Assembly: GCA_041917295.1 (NCBI GenBank)
Contig: JAYRXX010000019.1
Location: 1 to 64,000, forward strand
From: JADKHR01 sp041917295
GTDB lineage: Bacteria > Elusimicrobiota > Elusimicrobia > FEN-1173
DNA: 64,000 nucleotides
Reading direction: 5' to 3'
The stretch's first letter is position 1. The number at the start of each line of letters is the position of its first letter. Positions 24,032-31,465 of this stretch are shown one piece after another. The notes under the pieces are model-generated. The model worked only from the letters and a program-made list of their open reading frames with translations. It did no database searches and was not told the origin of the DNA. The position numbers and the translations under genes are program-made.

Positions 24032-24322
24032 ATGCTCTCGTTTACCCAATCGGGCGGATTTTCAGGGGTACGAACAGGGTGCGTGGTGGATGTTCGGGCC
24101 CTGCCGGCGAAGGCCCGTACGGGCTTGACGGTCCTTCGCCGCAAAAAGGGGGGAGGACCGCAACCGTCTCGGCCGGGTCGGGACACGTTTTTCTATCGGT
24201 TGACAATCCAAGGCCCGACCGGAGAAAAAACGGTTCATTTAAACGAATCAACGATTCCTCCTTCGGCCCGCCCGCTCATCGCCTACCTCTCGTCCCGCTC
24301 CGCCCCCGTCGGGCAGGCGTGA
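24032..24322 (+). CDS. Emfourin-like protealysin inhibitor
   Basis: A 96-residue protein: an N-terminal SFTQSGGFSGVRTGCVVDVR followed by ALPAKA, a basic variable loop, then FFYRLTIQGPTGEKTVHLNE and IPPSARPLIAYLSS. This order (SGGFxG, VDxxxLP, YxLTI, VHxxE, PPxxRPLIxYL) agrees with what I remember of emfourin, the small inhibitor that partners protealysin-like M4 proteases. The M4 protease encoded 0.5 kb downstream supports this. The recognition is from memory, not a search. The frame is open further upstream into the GC-rich repeat, but I took the ATG at 24032 because the family begins about here. A weak GAGGGG lies 13 bases before it. Confidence 0.7.
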   Translation: MLSFTQSGGFSGVRTGCVVDVRALPAKARTGLTVLRRKKGGGPQPSRPGRDTFFYRLTIQGPTGEKTVHLNESTIPPSARPLIAYLSSRSAPVGQA

Positions 24323-24327
24323 GATTT

Positions 24328-24350
24328 TTCCCCCTTGACAAACGGGGGAA
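24328..24350 (+). promoter_or_regulatory. Palindrome centred on the -35 box
   Basis: TTCCCCC (24328-24334) and GGGGGAA (24344-24350) are perfect 7-base inverted arms around TTGACAAAC. It begins six bases after the inhibitor stop. It may be an operator covering the -35 box of the regulator promoter. It could also form a stem at the 3' end of the inhibitor mRNA, but no T run follows. Confidence 0.55.
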
Positions 24351-24363
24351 ACCGGTGTATATA
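24335..24363 (+). promoter_or_regulatory. Sigma-70-type promoter of the regulator-protease operon
   Basis: A consensus -35 TTGACA (24335-24340), a 17-base spacer and -10 TATATA (24358-24363). The predicted start of transcription near 24370 leaves a leader of only about 25 bases before the regulator ATG, and no clear ribosome-binding site is visible. It is the best promoter match I found in the window. Confidence 0.75.
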
Positions 24364-24365
24364 TT

Positions 24366-24387
24366 GTTTAGAACGCGCTAAACGTTC
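24366..24387 (+). promoter_or_regulatory. Nested inverted repeats at the transcription start
   Basis: GTTTAG (24366-24371) pairs with CTAAAC (24378-24383), and the overlapping GAACG (24371-24375) pairs with CGTTC (24383-24387). The site covers the predicted start point just downstream of the -10 box, the usual place for a repressor operator. The likely binder is the winged-helix regulator encoded next (inference). Confidence 0.55.
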
Positions 24388-24395
24388 AAAACGAT

Positions 24396-24863
24396 ATGGA
24401 TCAAACTCCCGCGCTGTCCGTGGATGCCGAGTTTGCCCGCCTGGCGGGCGAGCTGGCGGAGAGTTTTAGCTTCACGCGGTCTGTCGGCCAGATTTATGGG
24501 CTTTTGTATTTGCAAGAGGCCCCCCTGGCGTTGGAAGACATCGGCCAGCGGTTGTCCATGAGCAAGGGAAACGTCAGCATCAACATCCGCCAATTGGAGT
24601 CCTGGGGGGCGGTTCGGCCGGTTTCCGTTGTGGGGAGCCGGAAAGATTTTTACGAGGCCAACCGGGACATTAAAGAACTGGCCCTGCGCCGTGTGCGCGA
24701 AGGGTTGACCAAACGGTTCGATCGGGCCGACGAACAACTCACCCGCCTGCTCAAAAACAAGAACGGATCGATCCCTCCCGGAGTGGCCAAACGGGTCCAC
24801 GAATTGCAATCCCTGCTCAGTAAATCTCGCAAAGCGTTGGGGTTTGTCGCCAAATGGCTCTGA
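24396..24863 (+). CDS. MarR/GbsR-type transcriptional regulator
   Basis: A 155-residue winged-helix protein. The helix-turn-helix spans about residues 25-80: FTRSVGQIYGLLYLQEAPLALEDIGQRLSMSKGNVSINIRQLESWGAVR, with the wing VSVVGSRKDFYEA. The rest is helical and probably dimerises. This fits the GbsR branch of the MarR superfamily, which typically represses its own operon. It starts 33 bases after a perfect-spacing promoter with palindromic sites and overlaps the downstream protease gene by 10 bases, so it likely controls protease expression. The ligand is unknown. Confidence 0.8.
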   Translation: MDQTPALSVDAEFARLAGELAESFSFTRSVGQIYGLLYLQEAPLALEDIGQRLSMSKGNVSINIRQLESWGAVRPVSVVGSRKDFYEANRDIKELALRRVREGLTKRFDRADEQLTRLLKNKNGSIPPGVAKRVHELQSLLSKSRKALGFVAKWL

Positions 24864-25912
24864 CTTGTTCGGGCATATTGCCTCCGTTTTTGTTGGAGCG
24901 GATGGCCGAATCGCCCAACCCGGCCACACGCCGGTGGGCCATGGAAAACCTGGCCGCGTCCGCGGCCATCCGATCCGAACGGCGAGTCTTGTCCACGCTT
25001 CCCCAAATGGCCGCGATCCCTTCCCCCACCGGACGAAAGCATCGACTGATCTACGACGCGCAGAATAAACCCACCCACGTCCTCCCCGGAAAACTGGTCC
25101 GCCGCGAAGGCGAGGTGGGCCCGAGGGGCCCCAAAGACCCTGCGATTAGCGAAGCCTACGATTATTCCGGAGCCACCTACGATTTTTACTGGGAACAGTT
25201 CGGCCGAAATTCCTTGGACGATCGCGGCATGTCGCTTATTTCCAGCGTGCATGTTGGGAAAAATTACGCCAACGCTTTCTGGAACGGCGAACAAATGGCC
25301 TACGGCGACGGGGACGGGCGCACATTCGTGCACTTTACCAAAGCCCTTGATGTTGTCGCGCACGAATTAACGCATGGGGTTGTCACCCACACGTCGAACC
25401 TGGAATATCAAGACGAACCCGGCGCTCTTAACGAACATTTCGCGGACGTGATGGGTATCCTGGTCAAACAGTGGTACCGGGGCCAAACGGTGAAACAGGC
25501 CGACTGGCTTATCGGTGACGACATTTTGGTGAAATCGCCCACACGGCGGGCCCTGCGCAGTTTTGCCGCGCCCGGGACGGCTTATACGAACGATCCGGAC
25601 ATCGGCTCCGACCCCCAGCCCGCGCACATGCGCGATAAATATGACGGGGAAGATGACTACGGCGGTGTCCATATTAATTCCGGCATTCCCAACCACGCGT
25701 TCTATTTGGCGGCCATGAACATGGGCGGGCACGCTTGGAAAAAAGCCGGCCGGATCTGGTACGGGGCGCTCCTGTCGTTGTCACCGCGAAGCAATTTTAA
25801 AACCGCCGCCCAAATCACCAGCGAAGAAGCGGCGATTCTTTTCGGCCCCCGCAGTGCGGAAAGCGTTGCGGTGAAAAATGCTTGGAAATTCGTTGGGGTC
25901 CAAATAAAGTGA
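24854..25912 (+). CDS. Protealysin-like M4 metalloprotease
   Basis: A 352-residue zinc endopeptidase of the thermolysin family. HELTH at residues 170-174 supplies two zinc histidines and the catalytic Glu171, Glu194 (GALNEHFADVMG) is the third ligand at thermolysin spacing, and the proton-donor His273 is in GGVHINSG. There is no signal peptide. Instead, the short N-terminal part has the CSGILPPFLLERM motif typical of protealysin-like propeptides (PPL motif), with AYDYSGATYDFYWEQFGRNSLDD at the mature start. Such enzymes are often intracellular or released without Sec. Overlaps both neighbours, so it is translated as part of the regulator operon. Confidence 0.93.
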   Translation: MALTCSGILPPFLLERMAESPNPATRRWAMENLAASAAIRSERRVLSTLPQMAAIPSPTGRKHRLIYDAQNKPTHVLPGKLVRREGEVGPRGPKDPAISEAYDYSGATYDFYWEQFGRNSLDDRGMSLISSVHVGKNYANAFWNGEQMAYGDGDGRTFVHFTKALDVVAHELTHGVVTHTSNLEYQDEPGALNEHFADVMGILVKQWYRGQTVKQADWLIGDDILVKSPTRRALRSFAAPGTAYTNDPDIGSDPQPAHMRDKYDGEDDYGGVHINSGIPNHAFYLAAMNMGGHAWKKAGRIWYGALLSLSPRSNFKTAAQITSEEAAILFGPRSAESVAVKNAWKFVGVQIK

Positions 25913-26847
25913 ACTTTCCCACACGTCTGCGAAATAAATCCTTGATCCTCTCCCCCTTGGTTTTATCTGTATTTGTTTTTTCCGCGTGTTCCTCTCTTCG
26001 GTCGCAGAGATTTAAAATCTTCGAAACCTCTGTTGCCTCCGCCCAAAAGAGCCTTGAAACCGAAATGTCGCGGGACGTGGAGTTGACCCGAGAGGCGGAT
26101 GTGGACGCCCTGGCCGAAACCAAAAACGCGCCCCTCAGCGAATACATGTTGAACGAGGTAAAAGGATACGGTTGGTCAACGGCGGTGACGGCCCCCCACT
26201 GGGAAGCCCGGCTGATGTTGCGCGCTCTGGAAGAGCTGAACGCCGGATTTTTGGGTTACACCCAACTTTTGACCCAGGTGGCGCAGGGCCCTTTCACGGA
26301 ACCGGAGGGATACACGGCCCTGGCCACGGCCGTCAACCAAAGCCTGCGCGATGCGGAGGTAACGCTGGGTCAGCTGAAGAACCGGCCGACACTTTTTCCC
26401 GCGGGAGCCGCCGTGTGTTCCGTTGAAAGTTTAACTTACGTGAATCGGAAAGGGCGGGCCAAGACCCTCCGAACGGTTGTCCAAAAAAATCAGTCCTGGG
26501 TTGAATCCCACGCCGCTCACTGCCTGGCGTTGATCGATTTGATCCGCGCGGACATGAAGGCCGCCTACGCGAACCGCATGGAGGCCATTCACGCCCGGTG
26601 GGACGACAAACGCACACCCGGCCGAAACACCCTGGCCCGATCGATTTTTAACATGAACGCCGAATACGCCGACGCCATGGACTCTCTCAAAGCGATTAGC
26701 CTGTTCTATACCCATATGCCCCAAGCCCATCACGATTTAGTCGACAGCCTTGTCCGCCACGCCGCCCCCTCCAAGGCCCTGGCCGACCTGGCCGCTACCG
26801 CCGACCAAGTGGCCCGCCGCACCCACGAGCTGGAGAAAACCCGATGA
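25909..26847 (+). CDS. Putative lipoprotein, all-helical, function unknown
   Basis: A 312-residue protein starting at GTG within the protease stop (GTGA). Residues 1-26 form a lipoprotein signal: basic FPTRLRNK, hydrophobic SLILSPLVLSVFVF, and lipobox FSAC with the cysteine as the probable lipid anchor. The rest is predicted helical with many Ala, Leu and Glu and no domain I recognise. Cys residues in AAVCSVESL and AAHCLALI might pair. Lying between the protease and another helical protein, it may be a partner or substrate of the protease at the envelope (inference). Confidence 0.7.
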   Translation: MNFPTRLRNKSLILSPLVLSVFVFSACSSLRSQRFKIFETSVASAQKSLETEMSRDVELTREADVDALAETKNAPLSEYMLNEVKGYGWSTAVTAPHWEARLMLRALEELNAGFLGYTQLLTQVAQGPFTEPEGYTALATAVNQSLRDAEVTLGQLKNRPTLFPAGAAVCSVESLTYVNRKGRAKTLRTVVQKNQSWVESHAAHCLALIDLIRADMKAAYANRMEAIHARWDDKRTPGRNTLARSIFNMNAEYADAMDSLKAISLFYTHMPQAHHDLVDSLVRHAAPSKALADLAATADQVARRTHELEKTR

Positions 26848-27227
26848 GGCGAAAACAAGATATGGCAGCCTTTTCCGGAATGAGGCAAGAAACGCGGGGG
26901 GTCGACCTGCTCGAATCCCTGGCCGAAACGCGGGTTTCGGTTCTCTATCTTGCTCGTCGGGCCCAAGAAACCAAAGACACGGCCCTGGCCAAAGAGTTAA
27001 CGGAAAAAGGGCAATCGCTCAAAATTGAAATCGCCCGGATCCGCCGAACACGTACTGTCGAATGGACCAAAGAATCGACCGTCCTTTTGAAGCGCTCAAA
27101 AACCGCTCAATCGGAACTGGCCCGGTTAGCGGCAACCGCGGAAAAAAGCGCAAAGAAAACAAAGGCCTTCGCCCGAGCCCTCACCGCCGTTTCCAACATC
27201 CTCGCGCTCGCAAAAAAGGTCCTGTGA
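26844..27227 (+). CDS. Small helical protein, function unknown
   Basis: A 127-residue protein, no signal peptide, rich in Ala, Lys, Glu and Thr, with long heptad-like helical stretches (RGVDLLESLAETRVSVLYLA; STVLLKRSKTAQSELARLAA) and a basic C-terminus. I do not recognise a family. Its composition resembles the downstream half of the lipoprotein just before it, so the two may form a helical bundle together. The ATG overlaps the lipoprotein stop by 4 bases and its own stop shares one base with the next ATG. Confidence 0.6.
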   Translation: MRRKQDMAAFSGMRQETRGVDLLESLAETRVSVLYLARRAQETKDTALAKELTEKGQSLKIEIARIRRTRTVEWTKESTVLLKRSKTAQSELARLAATAEKSAKKTKAFARALTAVSNILALAKKVL

Positions 27228-28450
27228 TGGAATCCGTTGATTTTCTCATTGTCGGCGCCGGGATCGTGGGACTGTCCGTGGCCAATGAGTTACGTCAACG
27301 CCACCCCAAGGCCAGCATTGTCATTTTGGAAAAGGAAACGAAAGTGGGTTGCCACGCGAGCGGCCGAAACAGCGGGGTGTTGCATTCGGGCATTTACTAT
27401 TCTCCGGAGACACTCAAGGCGAAATTTTGTTCGGAGGGGGCCCGCCGAATGTTGGCGTTCGCCAAAGAAAACGGGGTGGCCCATCGTGTGGGGGGTAAAG
27501 TGATTCTCGCGGCCGGACCTGAAGACATCCCCGGACTGGAGCGGTTGGAACGAAACGCCAAAGCCAACGGGATCCGAGCCGTTCGTTTGACCGCTCACGG
27601 GCTCAAGGAGATCGAACCCCACGCTGCGCCGGGAGAAGCGATTCATTGTTTAGACACCGCGGTGGTCGATGCCCCTGGCGTGGTGCGGGTCCTGGCCCAA
27701 AAGGTGGAATCAAGCGGCACACGACTTTTCTTTAATGAGGAGGTGATCGCGGCGGAGGAATCCTTTGTGATGACCCGCGCCGGACGGCGCCTCCGATTTG
27801 AAAAGCTAGTCAACTGTGCCGGGGCCCACGCCGATAAAGTGGCCAGGCTGTTTGGCCTGGCCAAGGATCATGTTTTGGTTCCTTTCAAAGGGCTCTATTG
27901 GAAGTTGAGAAAGGGAGGCGACCATTGGGTGCGGGAAAGCCTCTACCCGGTGCCGGACCTCAACTTTCCTTTTCTGGGCATTCACCTGACCCGCGGCGTG
28001 GGGGGCGACGTCTATGTTGGCCCCACCGCCATTCCTGCCTTTGGGAGGGAAAATTATGGACTGCTGGAAGGAATCACCCCTGGCGAAAGCGCTCAAATAA
28101 TGGGACGATTAACGAAAATGTATTTCCAAAAAGACCCCACGTTCCGACGACTGGTCAACCGAGAGATGGGCCATTACGTAAAAACCGGTTTTCTCAAAGC
28201 GGTTCAACGGCTGATTCCCAACCTTTCGGCGGAAAATTTGGTCCCGTCAAACAAAGTCGGCATCCGCCCCCAACTGGTCCGCCGCACCGGCGACCTGGAA
28301 ATGGATTTCCATTTGGAGCAAACAAAGAATTCCTATCATGTCTTGAACTCTATATCCCCCGCTTTTACGTGTGCGTTGGCGTTTGCGGAGAGGATCGTTG
28401 AGAATATGGGCATCTGGGCCGGAAATCCCGTTGTTTCGGCACAAATTTAA
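27227..28450 (+). CDS. lhgO: L-2-hydroxyglutarate oxidase-like FAD protein
   Basis: A 407-residue flavoprotein of the DAO family. The FAD-binding motif GAGIVG is at residues 10-15, followed by the ILEKE acidic end of strand 2 and the SGRNSGVLHSGIYY segment, which is characteristic of LhgO/L2HGDH. Later motifs are FKGLYWKLRK and VGPTAIPAFGRENYG. LhgO oxidises L-2-hydroxyglutarate to 2-oxoglutarate, passing electrons to the quinone pool. The longer reading upstream is noise; the ATG overlaps the preceding TGA by one base. Homologues also occur inside surface-sugar clusters, so its true substrate here is open. Confidence 0.85.
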   Translation: MESVDFLIVGAGIVGLSVANELRQRHPKASIVILEKETKVGCHASGRNSGVLHSGIYYSPETLKAKFCSEGARRMLAFAKENGVAHRVGGKVILAAGPEDIPGLERLERNAKANGIRAVRLTAHGLKEIEPHAAPGEAIHCLDTAVVDAPGVVRVLAQKVESSGTRLFFNEEVIAAEESFVMTRAGRRLRFEKLVNCAGAHADKVARLFGLAKDHVLVPFKGLYWKLRKGGDHWVRESLYPVPDLNFPFLGIHLTRGVGGDVYVGPTAIPAFGRENYGLLEGITPGESAQIMGRLTKMYFQKDPTFRRLVNREMGHYVKTGFLKAVQRLIPNLSAENLVPSNKVGIRPQLVRRTGDLEMDFHLEQTKNSYHVLNSISPAFTCALAFAERIVENMGIWAGNPVVSAQI

Positions 28451-28463
28451 AAAGGTGAAAAGG

Positions 28464-29762
28464 ATGAACTCACTTAAATCAAAGTTGGATGGACGGTGCG
28501 CGCGAGTTGGGGTTATGGGGTTGGGTTATGTGGGTCTTCCCTTGGCGGTGGCATTTGCTGAGGCGGGACTGCGTGTTTTCGGGTACGATGTTGACGATGT
28601 AAAATGCCGTGTTATTAAGTCTGGCAAATCCTATGTAAAAGATGTCTCGGCGCGCGATATTCGGGAAATGGTTCGGGGGCGGCGGTTGAAGGTTTCCTCT
28701 CGCCCGGACATTCTGAGAGGGATGGACGCGGTCGTTATATGCGTTCCCACGCCTCTCCGAAAATCAAAAGATCCGGATATCAGCTACATCGTTTTCGCGG
28801 CGAAGGCGTTGGCACCATATGTCCGGAAAGGGCAATTAGTGGTTTTGGAAAGTACGACTTATCCCGGGACAACGCGCGAGGTCATTCTTCCGGAATTGGA
28901 AGCGCGCGGGTTCGTCGCTGGAAAAGATTTTTTTCTCGCTTTTTCACCGGAAAGAATCGATCCTGGAAACGCCGCGTTTGGGATCCGGAATACGCCCAAA
29001 ATTGTGGCGGGATTGACTCCGCGGTGCGCTTCATTGGCCAAGGCTCTTTTTCAAAGTGTAACCGATACAATCATTTCAGTTTCCTCGCTTGAGACCGCCG
29101 AAATGGCCAAACTTCTTGAAAATACTTTTCGCGCCGTTAACATTGCGTTGGTGAATGAGGTGGCGCAAATGTGCGAACGGCTTAAACTCAATGTTTGGGA
29201 GGTGATTGAGGCCGCAGCGACCAAACCGTTCGGATACATGAAATTTTATCCAGGACCGGGAATCGGCGGTCACTGCATCCCTCTGGATCCGCACTATCTT
29301 TCTTGGAAGCTCAAAACGTTAAATTTTCATTCTCGCTTTATAGATTTGGCGGAAGACGTAAATTCTTTCATGCCCCGATATGTTGTGCAGAGGATTTTGG
29401 GGGCTTTAAACTTGAGGGGGAAAGCCCTTAAGAATTCCGAAATTCTGATCCTGGGAGTTGCTTACAAGCGGGACATTGCGGATGTGCGTGAATCGCCGGC
29501 TCTTCAAATAATTGAAGATCTTGTGGAAAACGGAGCGCGCGTGTCTTACTCTGACCCCCATGTACCCACCCTGGCCATTGAGGGAAAGATATTTCGTTCC
29601 GTCCAAATCACGAAGGAGACGTTGGCGCGGGCCGATGCGGTTGTTCTTGTGACCGACCACGGCGATTTTAATATTACCCGAATCACAGCTCAGACAAAGC
29701 TTTTTATTGACACCCGGAATGCCTCACGAGGTTTAACCGGTGACAATATCGTGAGGCTTTGA
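28464..29762 (+). CDS. wbpA: UDP-N-acetylglucosamine 6-dehydrogenase (WbpA type)
   Basis: A 432-residue nucleotide-sugar dehydrogenase. Rossmann motif GVMGLGYVGLPLA (residues ~17-29), substrate domain with ESTTYPGTTREVILPELE, catalytic Cys271 in GPGIGGHCIPLDPHYLSWK, and a C-terminal domain with LGVAYKRDIADVRESPALQI. It oxidises C6 of a UDP-HexNAc to the uronate with two NAD+. The GGHCIPLDPHYL wording places it with WbpA/WecC/TviB enzymes rather than UDP-glucose dehydrogenase. With the WbpB/D/E/I homologues at 48.8-52.7 kb it would begin the UDP-ManNAc3NAcA route. Confidence 0.85.
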   Translation: MNSLKSKLDGRCARVGVMGLGYVGLPLAVAFAEAGLRVFGYDVDDVKCRVIKSGKSYVKDVSARDIREMVRGRRLKVSSRPDILRGMDAVVICVPTPLRKSKDPDISYIVFAAKALAPYVRKGQLVVLESTTYPGTTREVILPELEARGFVAGKDFFLAFSPERIDPGNAAFGIRNTPKIVAGLTPRCASLAKALFQSVTDTIISVSSLETAEMAKLLENTFRAVNIALVNEVAQMCERLKLNVWEVIEAAATKPFGYMKFYPGPGIGGHCIPLDPHYLSWKLKTLNFHSRFIDLAEDVNSFMPRYVVQRILGALNLRGKALKNSEILILGVAYKRDIADVRESPALQIIEDLVENGARVSYSDPHVPTLAIEGKIFRSVQITKETLARADAVVLVTDHGDFNITRITAQTKLFIDTRNASRGLTGDNIVRL

Positions 29763-30458
29763 TTGAAACCGCGTCGATTGGAGGCGCTCATTCAGGCACG
29801 AATGAGTTCTCGAAGATTGCCAGGAAAAGTTCTGCATCCGTTGGGTGGACAACCTCTCATTTTTCGCGTTGTGGATCAAGTCCGAAGATCCATCGCCATT
29901 CATGGGTTTGCAGTTGTTACCTCATCGGATCCCTCCGACGACGTATTAGCGGAAGCCTGTCGCAAGCGCGGGGTCCCCTGTGAACGGGGAGAATTGGACC
30001 ATGTGGCCCGTCGTTTGTGGAATGCCGCTGAACGGCGCGGCCTGGACGCGTTGGCCAGGGTGAACGGGGATAGTCCCTTTTTGGATCCGGAGCTTATTGA
30101 TCGGGCGGTGAGGATCTACCAGGAGGGAAATTGGGATGTGGTCACGAACACCTTCCCTCGAACTTTTCCCCGGGGACAATCAATGGAGGTGGTCCGCACT
30201 GCGGCCTTGGGAACCGCTGTCGGGCTCATGAAAGAATCCGAAGAGGCCGAGCATGTGACCCGTTATTTCTACACGCATCCCAAGGAATTCCGAATTCACA
30301 ATATCGTTTCCAACGAGACCGTCGACGGCGTCTCTTTGTGCGTTGACACCCCGATGGATTTGTCTCGTGCGGAATGGATTGCCGCGCGACTTTCTCCTTT
30401 CGGCGGTTGGAAAGAGGCACTTCATTTGGCTCGGACTTACTCACAGGAGGACGCGTGA
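29763..30458 (+). CDS. SpsF/NeuA-like cytidylyltransferase
   Basis: A 231-residue nucleotidyltransferase starting at TTG directly after the preceding stop. The N-terminal EALIQARMSSRRLPGKVLHPL is the nucleotide-binding loop (RxxSxRLPGK). VVTSSDPSDDVL and RVNGDSPFLDPELID supply the Mg-binding acidic residues. This is the SpsF branch of the cytidylyltransferase family, which activates acidic or unusual sugars as CMP derivatives. A NeuB-family synthase five genes downstream could supply its substrate. The exact sugar is unknown. Confidence 0.8.
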   Translation: MKPRRLEALIQARMSSRRLPGKVLHPLGGQPLIFRVVDQVRRSIAIHGFAVVTSSDPSDDVLAEACRKRGVPCERGELDHVARRLWNAAERRGLDALARVNGDSPFLDPELIDRAVRIYQEGNWDVVTNTFPRTFPRGQSMEVVRTAALGTAVGLMKESEEAEHVTRYFYTHPKEFRIHNIVSNETVDGVSLCVDTPMDLSRAEWIAARLSPFGGWKEALHLARTYSQEDA

Positions 30459-31465
30459 AAAACCGGCTCGGTTTCGGAATCATTGGATTGGGTGTGGGGC
30501 AAGCTCACGCGGAGGCCTTGCGCCGAATCCCAGAAGCGCGCGTCGCCCATTTATGTGATAAAGACCCCGTCAAACGCACTTGGGCGAGGCATAATTTTCC
30601 AAAGGCCATGGTGGGAGAGAGCGCCGAGGACGTGTGGTTAAACCCCTCGGTGGACGCCGTGGTCATTAGCAGTTACGACGACGCTCATGCCGAACAAGTT
30701 GTGGGCGCGTTGAACAAGAAGAAGCATGTCTTTGTGGAAAAGCCCCTGTGTCGGTCAGCGGAAGAGTTAATCGCCATACATCGCGCTTGGTCGTTCCAGA
30801 AAGGGCAAGTCAAGCTCTGTTCCAATTTGGTTTTGCGGTCCGCGGGGCTCTATACCTGGCTTCGGGCAAAAGTTCGATCCGGTTTTTTCGGACGAATCTA
30901 TTCATTCGATGGAGACTATCTTTACGGACGCTTTTCAAAAATAACGGATGGCTGGCGTGGAAGAGTGGCAGACTACTCTGTTTTGGAGGGGGGCGGCATT
31001 CATCTCATCGACCTCCTGTTGTGGATCACGGGTGAACGTCCGATGACGGTGTGGGCGACGGGGAATCGGGTGTGTTCCATCGGTACGCGATTTCAACCCA
31101 ACGATTTCGCAGCGGCCATCATGAAATTTTCTTCAGGCCTGGTGGCTCGAATCACCGCCAACTTTGGGTGCGTTCATCCTCACCAACACATCATTCGATT
31201 ATTCGGGACCCGGCGAACGTTCCTCTACGATGACGCCGGGCCCCGCCTGCAGTCGCATCGGGATCCCGGCCCCCCGGCAAGCCCGGTGCGTAAAGATCCT
31301 CTGCCCATCCACAAAGGGGCGTTGCTCCCCGGCTTTGTGAGGGCGATTCAGAGAAATGAAAATATAAATTCAAACACGCAAAGTTTTTTTGACGGAATGA
31401 GCGTCGCCTTGGCCGGGGATCGTTCATTACGAACCGGTCGAGTTGAGAGGGTTTGTTACCTGTGA
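30455..31465 (+). CDS. Gfo/Idh/MocA-family sugar oxidoreductase
   Basis: A 336-residue NAD(P)-dependent dehydrogenase starting at GTG. Rossmann GIIGLGVGQAHAEALRR, then AVVISSYDDAHAEQVVGALNKKKHVFVEKPLC (EKP motif with the conserved lysine) and EGGGIHLIDLLLWITGERP with the histidine used in catalysis. It probably oxidises a sugar-nucleotide hydroxyl to a keto group, which the aminotransferase encoded next would then aminate. Both flanks overlap by 4 bases. Confidence 0.85.
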   Translation: MKNRLGFGIIGLGVGQAHAEALRRIPEARVAHLCDKDPVKRTWARHNFPKAMVGESAEDVWLNPSVDAVVISSYDDAHAEQVVGALNKKKHVFVEKPLCRSAEELIAIHRAWSFQKGQVKLCSNLVLRSAGLYTWLRAKVRSGFFGRIYSFDGDYLYGRFSKITDGWRGRVADYSVLEGGGIHLIDLLLWITGERPMTVWATGNRVCSIGTRFQPNDFAAAIMKFSSGLVARITANFGCVHPHQHIIRLFGTRRTFLYDDAGPRLQSHRDPGPPASPVRKDPLPIHKGALLPGFVRAIQRNENINSNTQSFFDGMSVALAGDRSLRTGRVERVCYL

